Shown here: one piece after another, positions 1-5,327 of the stretch
How positions within the stretch are numbered: position 1 is the stretch's first letter
How the letters are laid out: the number at the start of each line of letters is the position of its first letter
Assembly (NCBI GenBank): GCA_030619095.1
Contig: JAUXCB010000128.1
Location: 1-5,327, forward strand
From: Verrucomicrobiota bacterium
GTDB taxonomy: Bacteria > Verrucomicrobiota > Kiritimatiellia > Kiritimatiellales > Tichowtungiaceae
Reading direction: 5' to 3'
Length of the DNA stretch: 5,327 nucleotides
The notes under the pieces: generated by a model
The model's input: only the letters and a program-made list of their open reading frames with translations
Told to the model about the DNA's origin: nothing
The model's database searches: none
Made by a program: the position numbers and the translations under genes

Positions 1-36
1 CTGTATTTTCAGTAACTTGACAAGGTGTCGGCGCAT
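1..36 (-). CDS. possible start of next operon gene, cut by window edge
   Basis: An ATG at 36-34 lies 4 nt after the glycosyltransferase stop codon and opens a frame that stays open to the window edge. It gives 12 residues (MRRHLVKLLKIQ). The spacing is what a next operon gene would show, and the basic, lysine- and arginine-rich start is common in membrane proteins. There is no clear Shine-Dalgarno sequence; the upstream bases are AT-rich with no GGAG-type core. Twelve residues are too few to name a family, so this is a positional guess only. Confidence 0.35.
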   Translation of the reverse strand, partial: MRRHLVKLLKIQ

Positions 37-40
37 GATT

Positions 41-997
41 TTACGTTTGAAGGATGGTTTCGACCACATAGGACGGCTCAGCAGTCACCTGAGCCTTAGT
101 GCGCCAAAGGTATTCCCCGATGATACCCAGCATCATCATTTGCACACCGCCGATGACGAGAATAACGATCATCAAAGGTGCCCACCCCTGTATCGGATTC
201 CCAAGCATCAGGCGATGAACAAGAACAACCAAAGCGTAAATAAAACCGGCCAGCGCCATCAGTACACCCACTAGAGACATCATTCGTAACGGAAGGAAGG
301 AATAGCCAATCACGGCGTCGAGCAGATACGTAAGTTTTCGGGCAAAAGTCCACCGCGACCGACCATGCTCCCGGGCCCGACGGGAGTACTGAATGATCCT
401 CGGATCAAAGCCCATCCGCAGAATCTGCCCCTGAAGGAATCCATGACTCTGATAGTTCCGGAGCAGCGTTGCGCGTGCTGTTTTACCCAAGACAAAAAGG
501 TCAAACCCTCCGACCGGCATGTTTGGAAAACAGAGCTTTTGCATAAGCCAATAGAAGCACCCGGACATGAGTTTACGCCAAGCCGATTCATCACGATCCT
601 CCCGCGTGCAAATAACGATCTCCTTCCCGCTGTTAAGATTCTCCAGCAACATGATCCGCACATATTTCGCAGGGTCCTGCCCGTCTGCCGAGATTATGGC
701 AGTGGCCCTGCCTCGCGCATGGGTCAATCCACACCAAATGGCGTTAACCTGCCCGAAATTCCGTGACAATTTTATGACGCGGATGCGATCCGGATGAGCG
801 GCTTGAAGTTCTGTAAGGACATCATAGGAGCCATCGCCGGACCCGTCATCGATAAACACAATCTCGCCTGTTAAATTAGGTAAGGTCTGGAATACCTCCC
901 GGTTCAGCTCTTCGTACAGGTCGCGCAGGCTGCCTTCATTGAAATAAACAGGCGCAACAATGGAAAAGTCCAACTCTCGACTATCATGCTGATTCAT
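41..997 (-). CDS. family 2 glycosyltransferase, polyprenyl-phosphate sugar transferase type (GtrB/ArnC-like)
   Basis: This 318-residue membrane-anchored glycosyltransferase probably moves an activated sugar onto undecaprenyl phosphate at the inner face of the cytoplasmic membrane. The GT-A domain fills residues 1-220: the opening strand with VAPVYFNE (14-21), the nucleotide-binding VFIDDGSGDGS (47-57), the SRNFGQ element (78-83), SADGQDP at the metal-binding position (103-109), GGFDLF (163-168), and a basic RxxREHGRSRWTF stretch (206-218) that precedes the membrane region. Two hydrophobic segments follow at about 234-264 and 273-294, then the family-typical GEYLWRT (294-300) and a YVVE tail. 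Length and domain order match GtrB/ArnC/DPM1-like enzymes. The first Asp of the usual DAD motif is replaced by Ser103. The start ATG overlaps the acyltransferase stop (ATGA), and AGGTGA sits just upstream. From context, the sugar made by the upstream genes is the likely donor. Family is secure; substrate and acceptor are inferred. Confidence 0.9.
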   Translation of the reverse strand: MNQHDSRELDFSIVAPVYFNEGSLRDLYEELNREVFQTLPNLTGEIVFIDDGSGDGSYDVLTELQAAHPDRIRVIKLSRNFGQVNAIWCGLTHARGRATAIISADGQDPAKYVRIMLLENLNSGKEIVICTREDRDESAWRKLMSGCFYWLMQKLCFPNMPVGGFDLFVLGKTARATLLRNYQSHGFLQGQILRMGFDPRIIQYSRRAREHGRSRWTFARKLTYLLDAVIGYSFLPLRMMSLVGVLMALAGFIYALVVLVHRLMLGNPIQGWAPLMIVILVIGGVQMMMLGIIGEYLWRTKAQVTAEPSYVVETILQT

Positions 998-1569
998 CGT
1001 TCACCTTTCATGGATTGAATAAACTGCCGTTCCAGCTCAATGAGCTTTCGACTCCGTTCCCGAATCAGTTTTGCCGGAATCCCCGCATAGATTCCCCACG
1101 GATCGCAGGATCGGTTCACCAGGGAATGCGCACCGACGGCCGCGCCTTCTCCCAACTCTACGCCTGGGAGCACTGTTGACCCCGCACCAATCTGCACAAA
1201 CTTCCGCAGCGTCACCTGCCCCTTCATGTAGCCGGGCCTATACTCCATAGGGAAAAATGAATGCACCATCGAGTTCCCGCTGAAGTCGTCCGACTCGGAA
1301 AAAATCGCGCAGTGCGGAGACAGGCCGCTATAATCCTCCATCACCACGCCGGAGCTTCCATAGACCACAGAAAAGGGCGAAATATGAACGTAGCTGCCAA
1401 TATGCACGCCCTTCCCTCCTGACAAAATACAAAAGTCATCAACACGGACATGGCTTCCTATAGAGATCTTCCCCGCATTGTAAATGGAGGCCTTACGACT
1501 GATACGGACATCTTCTCCAAACGCCTTCAGGCCTAGGCTGTGAAGCTCCTCTGTGGTGTAGTAAGGCAT
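994..1569 (-). CDS. left-handed beta-helix (hexapeptide repeat) sugar acyltransferase
   Basis: This 191-residue cytoplasmic acyltransferase probably uses acetyl-CoA. The start MPYYTTEELHSLGLKAFG is typical of one subgroup of sugar O-/N-acetyltransferases in polysaccharide clusters. Hexapeptide-repeat coils run through about 20-90 (ISIGSHVRV, VHIGSYVHI, VVMEDYSGL) and resume at 117-150 (QIGAGSTVLPGVELGEGAAVGAHSLV). An inserted loop with SESDDFSG (91-98) separates them, and the closing GIYAGIPAKLI (159-169) is characteristic of the superfamily. The frame could begin at 1599, inside the aminotransferase gene. I chose 1569 because family members begin at this MxYY and because GGAG lies 7 nt upstream. 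The gene starts 2 nt after the aminotransferase stop and overlaps the glycosyltransferase by 4 nt. From its place directly after the aminotransferase, I infer N-acylation of the new amine. O-acetylation of a sugar is the alternative, and sequence alone does not decide. Confidence 0.88.
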   Translation of the reverse strand: MPYYTTEELHSLGLKAFGEDVRISRKASIYNAGKISIGSHVRVDDFCILSGGKGVHIGSYVHISPFSVVYGSSGVVMEDYSGLSPHCAIFSESDDFSGNSMVHSFFPMEYRPGYMKGQVTLRKFVQIGAGSTVLPGVELGEGAAVGAHSLVNRSCDPWGIYAGIPAKLIRERSRKLIELERQFIQSMKGER

Positions 1570-1571
1570 CT

Positions 1572-2654
1572 TTACGCTCCAACTTTGATCATCTGACATA
1601 TCGTTTCGATGGTCGAATCCGGCAGGTCATTATACAAGGGCAAACAGGCAATTCGTGCAGCCACCGATGTTGCCACTGGCAGTTCCGTTCCCTCAAACAG
1701 CGAAATATCATGCAGGGATGGATAAAAATAGCGGCGCGGGTAAATGTTCTCCGCCGCCATTTCTCCCAAGGTTTGGAAAAGTCGTTCTTCCGTGTCAAAC
1801 AACACCGGCATGTAGCTATAGTTATATTCCTCCGGATCAAATTTTTGGAAGGCAATATAGTCACGATCAGCCAGCAAACTCTGATAGAGCTCGTATTTCT
1901 CGCGGCGGTGTTTTCGAACCTCATCCAGATGCTTCAGGTTGGCCAGTCCAAGCGCGGCGGAAACTTCCGTCATTTTGGCGTTCATGCCGTCGTCAACAAT
2001 CTCTTTGTGCTCATCAAACCCGAAGAAGCGCATCCGGCGAATCCGCGCGGCCAGTTCCAAGTTTCCAGCGAAGCAGGCCCCGCCCTCACAGGTGTTGAAC
2101 AGCTTGGTGGCATGGAAGCTGGTACAGGAAACATCGCCATAGGACATGATGGATTTTCCATTCACTTTCACACACATGGCATGCGCTGCATCATAAATCA
2201 CCTTTAACCCGTGCTGATCGACAATTTCCTGAATCCGTACCACATCACACGGTGCACTGAAAACATGAACCGGTAGAACGGCGACGGTTCTGTCCGTAAT
2301 AGCCGCCTCAATTGTTTCAGAATCGATATTCCATGTTTCGGGATCAACGTCCACAAAGACCGGCTTGCATCGCTCCCAAGTGATGCTGTTGGCAGTGGCG
2401 ATGAAAGTGAACGGGGTCGTGATGATCTCACCCTGCAAATCCATTGCGCGGATGGCCAGTTGCATCGCGCAAGTTCCGTTCGCCACACAAATAGTGTCCG
2501 TCACGCCTTCGTATTCCGAAACCTCTTTTTCCAGCCGCTGCAAAAGCGGTCCGTTATGAGTCATAATCCCCGACGTCCAAATCTGCTGAAGGTATTCGTT
2601 GAATTCCTCCAGTGGTGCCAGCGAAGGCTGTGTTACATAGATTGGTTTGTCCAT
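1572..2654 (-). CDS. DegT/DnrJ/EryC1 PLP sugar aminotransferase, VioA-like (C4 amination)
   Basis: This 360-residue enzyme of the DegT/DnrJ/EryC1/StrS family (fold type I) should transfer an amino group, usually from glutamate, to a keto group of a nucleotide sugar. Visible landmarks are IYVTQPSLAPLEEF at the N-terminus, the THNGPL loop (32-37), ANGTCAMQLA for PLP phosphate binding (58-67), TTPFTFIAT (79-87), FVDVDPETWNID (100-111) and DAAHA, with Asp155 facing the PLP ring nitrogen. SFHATKLFNTCEGG follows, with Lys184 as the expected Schiff-base lysine. The SFHATK-x-FNT-x-EGG form and the N-terminus resemble VioA-type transaminases, which act at C4 of dTDP-4-keto-6-deoxyglucose, more than QdtB/FdtB-type C3 enzymes (SFYPTK-like). 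Length is normal and all key residues are present. GAGG stands 4 nt before the ATG. The gene lies between the ketoreductase and acyltransferase genes, which fits amination after C3 reduction. Family is secure; the C4 position is a well-supported inference. Confidence 0.92.
   Translation of the reverse strand: MDKPIYVTQPSLAPLEEFNEYLQQIWTSGIMTHNGPLLQRLEKEVSEYEGVTDTICVANGTCAMQLAIRAMDLQGEIITTPFTFIATANSITWERCKPVFVDVDPETWNIDSETIEAAITDRTVAVLPVHVFSAPCDVVRIQEIVDQHGLKVIYDAAHAMCVKVNGKSIMSYGDVSCTSFHATKLFNTCEGGACFAGNLELAARIRRMRFFGFDEHKEIVDDGMNAKMTEVSAALGLANLKHLDEVRKHRREKYELYQSLLADRDYIAFQKFDPEEYNYSYMPVLFDTEERLFQTLGEMAAENIYPRRYFYPSLHDISLFEGTELPVATSVAARIACLPLYNDLPDSTIETICQMIKVGA
1577..1580 (-). promoter_or_regulatory. 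ribosome binding site of the acyltransferase
   Basis: On the minus strand GGAG is followed by 7 nt and then the ATG at 1569. It lies inside the last codons of the aminotransferase gene. It decides the start in favour of the MPYY residue over the in-frame ATG at 1599, which would add ten residues that are not family-like. Confidence 0.7.
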
Positions 2655-2658
2655 TTTA

Positions 2659-2662
2659 CCTC
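2659..2662 (-). promoter_or_regulatory. ribosome binding site of the aminotransferase
   Basis: GAGG on the minus strand stands 4 nt before the ATG at 2654. It lies in the 33-nt gap after the oxidoreductase stop, just downstream of the 10-bp repeat, so the repeat does not interrupt it. Confidence 0.6.
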
Positions 2663-2677
2663 GTAAAACAAAATATG

Positions 2678-2707
2678 TAATCGCGGATTACACTGATTTA
2701 CACGGAT
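2678..2707 (-). repeat. degenerate tandem repeat, unit about 10 bp, overlapping the 3' end of the oxidoreductase
   Basis: Read on the minus strand, three units follow each other: ATCCGTGTAA (2707-2698), ATCAGTGTA (2697-2689) and ATCCGCGATTA (2688-2678). The first two differ at one position over their shared length, and the third keeps ATCCG. The block encodes the last oxidoreductase residues (about YPCKSV), its TAA stop at 2690-2688, and ten bases of the gap. I recall closely similar units scattered between genes in genomes of the Planctomycetes-Verrucomicrobia-Lentisphaerae group, but cannot verify this here. Coding and repeat overlap, so the real C-terminus of the protein family probably ends earlier. 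Confidence 0.65.
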
Positions 2708-3686
2708 ATTTCTGACCACACCCGTCTCCGCTCTTAACCCTGATTTCTTCGAGGAGTCGCGCCTGGTCGAGCAGGAGTTTCCAATGGTTGGAAAAATCTC
2801 CGCCCTGCACTTTGGAAGCGAACCAGTTCCACATGTTAACATAGTGATTGTCCGCAGGAAGTGTGATCTCTTCGGCCTCGCCCTGCTTTTCCACCAGAAG
2901 AACCGGCTCAAACCCGGGAGGTGCAGTAAATACCCGGTTCGTAGAGAGTTTTCCTTTTGTGCCGAGCAGTTCGACACGGCACTGATAGAAATAGTCGAAC
3001 CCGAATGCCACCTGCGCCACCTGCCCGGCTTCATTCCGAAACGTTGCCTCGCCGTACATTTCCACACCGGTTTCCAGATCCATCTGGAGCGATGCCCCCA
3101 GCACTTCCAGCCCTGTCCCGAGCAACAGTTGCGAGGCCTTCGTCATGTAGGCGCCCACATCGAGAAGCGCACCTCCGCCCAACTCCTTGTTCCAGCGGAA
3201 GTTGTCTTCCGGCAACGGCGGAAACCCGAAGGTGCTGCGAACCAAATGCACATTCCCCAGCTCGTTGGATGTCATGTGACGTTTAATCGCCCGCCACTGG
3301 CTGTGCGTCTGGAACTGAAAGTTTTCAAAGACCAGGCAGTGGCTCTCTCGAGCCAGATACAACATCCGTTCAGCGGATGCATAATCTGAAGCAAAGGACT
3401 TTTCCACCATCAGGTGCTTTCCTGCTTTGAGAGCCCTTGTACACCACTCCTCATGAACACCCGTCGGGAGCGGCATATAGATTGCATCGATATCACGACG
3501 ATCCAGCAAGGCATCATAACCGGCGGCCGCTTCGCATCCGAACACTCCCGCAACCTCTTCAGCCTTCTCTTTTGTCCGGCTCGCTACACAAATCAGCTCG
3601 GTGGCTTCACATTCCTGCAAAGCGGGAATCATCGCCCGCCTCGCAAAACTGGAGCAGCCCATCACGCCGACAGAGATTGGTTTCAT
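2688..3686 (-). CDS. Gfo/Idh/MocA oxidoreductase, probable NDP-hexose 3-ketoreductase
   Basis: This 332-residue NAD(P)-dependent enzyme most resembles the C3 ketoreductases of deoxysugar pathways (KijD10, SpnN, TylCII). These reduce the 3-keto group left by the 2,3-dehydratase. The Rossmann domain shows VGVMGCSSFARR (6-17, a GxGxxxxR-type loop with Cys and Ser), VASRTKEKA (34-42), the MPLPTGVHEEW loop (71-81) and EKS (95-97), where Lys96 is the expected catalytic lysine. The residue after it is Ser rather than the common Pro. FENFQFQTHSQW (120-131) and GFPPLPEDNFRW (154-165) are subgroup features. GGGALLDVGAYMTKAS (170-185) carries Asp176 and Tyr180 at the positions used by 3-ketoreductases. 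FGFDYFYQCRVELLGTKGKL is in the sheet domain. The final residues QKYPCKSV come from an inserted repeat. Upstream of the ATG only a GAG at 7 nt and a GGAG at 12 nt are visible. The adjacent 2,3-dehydratase gene strongly supports the call. Confidence 0.88.
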   Translation of the reverse strand: MKPISVGVMGCSSFARRAMIPALQECEATELICVASRTKEKAEEVAGVFGCEAAAGYDALLDRRDIDAIYMPLPTGVHEEWCTRALKAGKHLMVEKSFASDYASAERMLYLARESHCLVFENFQFQTHSQWRAIKRHMTSNELGNVHLVRSTFGFPPLPEDNFRWNKELGGGALLDVGAYMTKASQLLLGTGLEVLGASLQMDLETGVEMYGEATFRNEAGQVAQVAFGFDYFYQCRVELLGTKGKLSTNRVFTAPPGFEPVLLVEKQGEAEEITLPADNHYVNMWNWFASKVQGGDFSNHWKLLLDQARLLEEIRVKSGDGCGQKYPCKSV

Positions 3687-3712
3687 AGATACACTCGACT
3701 CCGGGAACTGGG

Positions 3713-3768
3713 GGCTAGGGTTCCAGCACCTAGTCGCCAGCTACTAGCGCCCAGTCCCTAGCGCCGCC
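3713..3768 (-). repeat. degenerate tandem repeat, unit 14 bp, spanning the dehydratase-oxidoreductase junction
   Basis: On the minus strand four 14-bp units lie end to end: GGCGGCGCTAGGGA (3768-3755), CTGGGCGCTAGTAG (3754-3741), CTGGCGACTAGGTG (3740-3727) and CTGGAACCCTAGCC (3726-3713). Each carries CTAG, at + strand positions 3758, 3744, 3730 and 3715, so the spacing is 14, 14 and 15. The first two units lie mostly inside the dehydratase gene and encode its last residues (ALGTGR) and the TAG stop at 3746-3744. The rest fills much of the 57-nt gap. The motif is not transposase-associated and the array is too short and spacer-free for CRISPR. It may be one copy of a dispersed intergenic repeat family. 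Confidence 0.65.
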
Positions 3769-5180
3769 TCCATCGGCTCAAGGAAGCCGAGGCATGACAC
3801 CAGACAACGGCACTCAACATTCAAAAAGTTGTTGTATTTGATGAACTCTTTGATCTGGCGAAGCGTCATCCAGATATAGTTATCAGGAACCTCCACTGGA
3901 AAATATTCACCTACCTCTACGATGAGGTTCCGGTTGGCTTCGCGGTAAAACCGCCCGCCCTCCTCAGAAAGAGGCGTGTCAAAACGAATCTGACTTGCTG
4001 ACGCATCTAAAACTTCGGTTAAAAAAGGAGGACGACTCTCAAGAGGAACCCGGCGATAACGCCCCGTCGTGCACTGCACCGACGGAGCCATTTCCGCCAC
4101 ATCAAAATTACCAGGCTCAACTTTGGCCTGAATCAAAAAATGTAACACGCCATTAATCGGTCGGGCGATCAACGCGGCCAAGCCCGGCTCTGGCGTCTTA
4201 ATCAATGGTTGTGTCCACGACACAACCTCCCGACTGCCCGCCTCAACTCGACAGGCAATCACGGAAAAGTAATCATTTTCACGATGACAAATCTCGCGAT
4301 CTGTCCTTTTCCACTCATCCACCGCATTCAACGAAATACTTTTCACATCCAGTTCATACTGCACTCTCTGTTCTGTAAACCAACTGATGAGATCATCCAT
4401 GTCATATAATGAATATCCTTCTGAAATCACGGAGCTCAACACCCTGCGCCGGAATGGATTATCAATGGATTCTTCGTCCGCCTGAGTTCCCGCAAAAGGA
4501 ATACACCCAACAACGGTTCGGCTATCCATATTTACGAGATTATCCATGGCCATCAACTGTTGAATCTGCCCGAGAGTGAGCCATCCATAATCAGGAAGAA
4601 CCTGAACCTCTTCACAAACTTCAATGATGATATTTCGATTTCGCTTTTTCAAGAACCGCCCGCCCTGCTCCGATTGTAAAGAGTCGACCAGAACACGGTG
4701 CTTCCCCCGCTCAAGGAAGTACTCGATATAAGGTGGTTTGTTTCCTTTATGCACGCAGGTAAAGTTGCTTCGCGTCGCTTGAAGAGTGGGTGAAAGTTGC
4801 ACCATATTAATGTTGCCCGGCTCCATTTTCACCTGCATCAAAAAGTGAAGAACCCCGTCAAACATCTTCGTGACAATCCCAAGAATGCCCACTTCCGGCT
4901 GGTTAATCACCGGCTGCCGCCACTCCGCTCTATTGCCGAAATTTGTCCGGACATGAATCCCTTCGATACTGAAAAACTTCCCGCTTTCATGGACCAAATT
5001 GCCTGTATCCGCCTCAAATCCCCAGTGTTCCATTTCCGAAAAATAAATCTGCTCAATCACAAACTGATGCGCCTTTTGTCGAGATCGAAACCACGACATA
5101 ATGTCCGCAGAGGACATCACATACCCCTCTGTTGCCAAAGCTGACTTTAAAAACAGATGTTTTTTATCGTCCATAATCAT
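3744..5180 (-). CDS. NDP-hexose 2,3-dehydratase (two-domain, SpnO/EvaA/TylCVI-like)
   Basis: This 478-residue enzyme removes the C2 hydroxyl of an NDP-4-keto-6-deoxyhexose, giving a 3,4-diketo-2,6-dideoxy intermediate. It is the entry step to 2-deoxysugars. The protein is an internal duplication of the hexose 2,3-dehydratase domain with a period of 235 residues. HFLMQVKMEPGN (112-123) recurs as HFLIQAKVEPGN (347-358), and GGRF (173-176) recurs at 408-411. The repeated ends WLTLGQIQQL and WMTLRQIKEF match too. GNLVHESGKFFSIEG and QPVINQPEVGILGI in the first half are strongly family-like; the second half is more diverged, as is usual. The start at 5180 gives the expected FLKSALATEGYVM opening; the ATG at 5174 is equally possible. 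Neither has a clear Shine-Dalgarno site. The frame is open further to 5324, but those 48 residues do not look like this family. The last residues come from a tandem repeat. First gene of the visible operon. Confidence 0.93.
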   Translation of the reverse strand: MIMDDKKHLFLKSALATEGYVMSSADIMSWFRSRQKAHQFVIEQIYFSEMEHWGFEADTGNLVHESGKFFSIEGIHVRTNFGNRAEWRQPVINQPEVGILGIVTKMFDGVLHFLMQVKMEPGNINMVQLSPTLQATRSNFTCVHKGNKPPYIEYFLERGKHRVLVDSLQSEQGGRFLKKRNRNIIIEVCEEVQVLPDYGWLTLGQIQQLMAMDNLVNMDSRTVVGCIPFAGTQADEESIDNPFRRRVLSSVISEGYSLYDMDDLISWFTEQRVQYELDVKSISLNAVDEWKRTDREICHRENDYFSVIACRVEAGSREVVSWTQPLIKTPEPGLAALIARPINGVLHFLIQAKVEPGNFDVAEMAPSVQCTTGRYRRVPLESRPPFLTEVLDASASQIRFDTPLSEEGGRFYREANRNLIVEVGEYFPVEVPDNYIWMTLRQIKEFIKYNNFLNVECRCLVSCLGFLEPMEAALGTGR

Positions 5181-5257
5181 GAGAAGACATCGCTTTTGAG
5201 ACGGCTGGGCCACCGGCCAAAGAACCAGGCGTGGGGATGGTGAAGATGCGCTTTCAT
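5177..5257 (-). CDS. doubtful 26-residue leader peptide overlapping the dehydratase start
   Basis: A short frame begins at ATG 5257 and reads MKAHLHHPHAWFFGRW and then ten more residues, ending at TGA 5179-5177. That TGA overlaps the dehydratase ATG in an ATGA arrangement, as in translationally coupled genes. Four of residues 4-9 are histidine. There is no Shine-Dalgarno sequence before it. If the candidate promoter is real, the transcript would begin one or two bases before this ATG, so translation would be leaderless. The absence of a ribosome site before the dehydratase makes coupling attractive, but a 26-codon frame is well within chance. Confidence 0.15.
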   Translation of the reverse strand: MKAHLHHPHAWFFGRWPSRLKSDVFS

Positions 5258-5327
5258 GGCAAAAATGATACCCGATATGGGCTGGGAGAGCAAGAATAGA
5301 GGTGATTACAGCGCGGCGGAACACGTA
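5181..5327 (-). other. 5' leader and upstream region of the dehydratase gene; no assigned gene
   Basis: These 147 bases precede the first gene. One frame reads through as an extension of the dehydratase, which I do not accept as coding. A second frame, entering from the window edge, stops at a TAA at about 5308-5306 after T-C-S-A-A-L and could be the tail of an upstream gene, but six residues prove nothing. A 26-residue frame starts at 5257 and ends with a TGA overlapping the dehydratase ATG. Its coding status is doubtful (see the separate entries). Confidence 0.4.
5265..5293 (-). promoter_or_regulatory. candidate sigma-70-like promoter of the operon
   Basis: On the minus strand TTGCTC (5293-5288) and TATCAT (5270-5265) are separated by 17 nt. 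The -10 matches TATAAT at five of six positions; the -35 keeps only TTG. Transcription would begin near 5258 and leave a leader of about 78 nt before the dehydratase. The match is modest and the true operon may start further upstream with sugar-nucleotide genes outside the window. Confidence 0.28.

Noticed and set aside
17..797. Several plus-strand frames and minus-strand out-of-frame frames across the glycosyltransferase
   Set aside because: They overlap each other and the glycosyltransferase, which has a complete set of family motifs. They are shadows of its codon pattern.
1570..1599. Acyltransferase start at the ATG at 1599, overlapping the aminotransferase
   Set aside because: The ribosome site GGAG is correctly spaced for 1569, and family members begin at the MPYY residue.
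1655..2207. Long plus-strand frames opposite the aminotransferase
   Set aside because: Two overlapping frames compete on the same strand against a gene with every catalytic residue in place. Neither product resembles a known protein.
2784..3389. 201-codon open frame on the plus strand, opposite the oxidoreductase
   Set aside because: It is antisense to a gene with clear family motifs, its translation shows no recognisable domain, and it is rich in residues typical of antisense reading. It lacks operon context.
3704..3733. Hairpins GGAAC/GTTCC (3704-3724) and CTAGG/CCTAG (3715-3733) as an intrinsic terminator between the first two genes
   Set aside because: The stems are only 5 bp, the two are mutually exclusive, and no T-run follows on either strand. 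They arise from the tandem repeat.
3713..3768. CRISPR array
   Set aside because: The units are 14 bp, degenerate and directly adjacent, with no spacers and no cas genes nearby.
3949..4666. 13-bp direct repeat (3949-3961 and 4654-4666) as a mobile-element footprint
   Set aside because: Both copies encode the GGRF motif at equivalent places in the two halves of the dehydratase, 705 bases apart. It is conservation from the internal domain duplication.
5175..5324. N-terminal extension of the dehydratase back to a GTG at 5324
   Set aside because: The extra residues look neither like the family nor like a convincing signal peptide for this cytoplasmic enzyme, and no ribosome site precedes the GTG. 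Family members begin near FLKSALATEG.

Overview
The window holds five genes, all on the minus strand, so they are transcribed from high to low coordinates. They form a compact operon for making and transferring an unusual deoxyamino sugar. In transcription order they are: a two-domain NDP-hexose 2,3-dehydratase (5180-3744), a Gfo/Idh/MocA oxidoreductase resembling NDP-hexose 3-ketoreductases (3686-2688), a VioA-like PLP sugar aminotransferase (2654-1572), a left-handed beta-helix acyltransferase (1569-994), and a polyprenyl-phosphate-type family 2 glycosyltransferase with two C-terminal membrane segments (997-41). Twelve codons of a possible next gene run off the low-coordinate edge. The other edge carries an unassigned leader with one weak promoter candidate.

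How the genes fit together (inference from families): an NDP-4-keto-6-deoxyhexose supplied from elsewhere would lose its C2 hydroxyl (2,3-dehydratase) and be reduced at C3 (ketoreductase). It would then be aminated at C4 (aminotransferase), probably acylated, and loaded onto a lipid carrier or acceptor at the membrane (glycosyltransferase). The expected sugar is an NDP-4-acylamino-2,4,6-trideoxyhexose. The first two steps are best known from actinobacterial antibiotic sugars. The last three look like envelope polysaccharide or Arn-type lipid modification genes.

Gene junctions differ. The three downstream genes are tightly packed, with a 2-nt gap and a 4-nt ATGA overlap. The two upstream junctions (57 and 33 nt) each carry a short degenerate tandem repeat, one with a unit of about 14 bp and one of about 10 bp. 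In both cases the repeat runs into the upstream gene and supplies its last codons and its stop.

Organism: GC is intermediate, Shine-Dalgarno sites of GGAG/AGGT type are visible at three starts, and the gene content is that of an envelope glycan locus. This fits a Gram-negative-type bacterium. The junction repeats resemble dispersed intergenic repeats I associate with genomes of the Planctomycetes-Verrucomicrobia-Lentisphaerae/Kiritimatiellae group, but that placement is from memory and weak. No RNA genes, transposases, CRISPR arrays or convincing terminators were seen.
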